Shown one piece after another: positions 14,641 to 15,065 of a stretch of 15,065 bases of DNA. Source of the DNA: Spirochaetaceae bacterium (GTDB lineage: Bacteria; Spirochaetota; Spirochaetia; Treponematales; Breznakiellaceae). The stretch is from NCBI GenBank assembly GCA_031257995.1, contig JAIRNN010000076.1, positions 1 to 15,065 of the forward strand. Reading direction: 5' to 3'. Position 1 is the first letter of the stretch; each line of letters opens with the position of its first letter. Under the pieces are notes generated by a model. That model saw only the letters and a list, made by a program, of their open reading frames with translations, had not been told where the DNA came from and did no database searches. Position numbers and translations under genes: made by a program.

Positions 14641-15065
14641 TGAGACATTTCAAAATGTAACCGAAAAGATTACCTGTAGGACATTATGAAAATGTAACTT
14701 TAGCTTTATGTATAGGCCAAAGATTGTCAACAGCCATATTCAGGTTATATTGCAATTCCACCGGATTAAGAGAGGATCGCGTCGCGGTAAGTTTGTCTTT
14801 TATCTCCTGCGGCAAAGCGGATTCTCAAAGCCTGCGGCAAGGCGTCTTGAGTTCTTTGCCGTACGTCTTGATAAACTTTGAACCCGCCCTTGTTTTAGCC
14901 AGCAGCTTCTTGTCGGGCATGAAAAAATTGACAAGGGGACAAAGGAATTGGCAAACACGGTTCAGGGCGGCGGGTTCCTCCCCCGTATCGTAACGCCAAC
15001 AGCCGGCATAGTTTCGCGCGAAGGCGTTGTTTTTCTGCTCCGCGTAACAGTTGTCGTTTTTGTGG
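14641..15065 (-). mobile_element. Insertion sequence remnant, right copy (3' end, runs off the window)
   Basis: The boundary is placed at 14641, where the plus strand starts TGAGACATTT. Two inverted motif copies follow (GTTAC complements at 14657-14662 and 14694-14699), 37 bp apart, like those at 58 and 94. Each has its own dyad: ACATT/AATGT. Inside lies the 3' part of a transposase gene. Double terminal repeats and TG...CA ends are known from IS21 and other families with retroviral-type integrases; I cannot fix the family. Confidence 0.7.
14684..15065 (-). pseudogene. Transposase C-terminus, integrase-core (rve/DDE) type, with internal stop
   Basis: The minus-strand frame entering at the right edge reads HKNDNCYAEQKNNAFARNYA, then RYDTGEEPAALNRV, VNFFMPDKKLLAKTRAGSK and IKTYGKELKTPCRRL. 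A TGA then interrupts at 14827-14825. The same frame goes on as ESALPQEIKDKL...SLNPVELQYNLNMAVDNLW...KVTFS to TAA at 14684. The HKNDN-x-x-x-EQKN block carries the last catalytic glutamate of the DDE triad in this transposase group, and LNPVEL is a typical C-terminal motif. The TGA replaces an expected leucine codon by one base change, so the gene is probably dead. The first two catalytic aspartates would lie outside the window. The last codons overlap the IS terminal repeats. Confidence 0.75.

Noticed and set aside
14313..14660. Plus-strand ORF of 115 aa
   Set aside because: Antisense to the DUF4469-like remnant and extends into the IS end.
14724..14993. Plus-strand ORF of 89 aa at the right end
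   Set aside because: The opposite strand encodes a recognisable transposase C-terminus.

Overview
The window looks like a chromosomal segment of a spirochaete, most probably a Treponema-type, host-associated anaerobe. This is inferred, not proven. The reasons are the HtrA leader (short membrane segment ending in an S-x-S-C stretch), a BspA-type leucine-rich-repeat protein, an HD-GYP protein of a kind I associate with treponemes, a DUF4469-like gene remnant, and many degenerate intergenic repeats of the CACAGAT type.

Layout. Positions 1-114 hold the 3' end of an insertion sequence (IS), pointing right. Then come gldA (glycerol dehydrogenase, +) behind a near-consensus sigma-70 promoter, and an HtrA/DegP serine protease (+). 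An NAD+-dependent DNA ligase (-) follows. Across a divergent intergenic region built around a ~160-bp imperfect palindrome lies a five-gene ABC importer operon of the peptide/nickel family (+): lipoprotein binding protein, two permeases and two ATPases, spanning 5780-11326 with gaps of 3-14 nt or a 4-nt overlap. These first 11.3 kb carry intact genes.

From 11.3 kb to the right edge the character changes. There is a truncated or frameshifted LRR gene (-), a tandem HD-GYP gene with a one-base frameshift (+), an eight-unit 24-bp tandem repeat with dyad symmetry, a DUF4469-like remnant with three apparent one-base frameshifts (-), and a second IS end with a transposase remnant (-) that runs off the window. 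This is a decaying accessory tail.

Most unusual structure. The two IS ends share a double ~22-bp motif (consensus near GGTTACATTTT then AATGTCTCA, repeated 36-37 bp apart) and face each other in inverted orientation across about 14.5 kb. The right end starts TGAGAC and lies directly behind a transposase C-terminus. The left end shows only the matching terminal repeats. No tRNA, rRNA or CRISPR array was seen. I found no new defence or enzymatic system. The best candidates for second looks are the 24-bp dyad array, the hairpin at the predicted start of the gldA transcript, the composite-element geometry and the cluster of homopolymer frameshifts.
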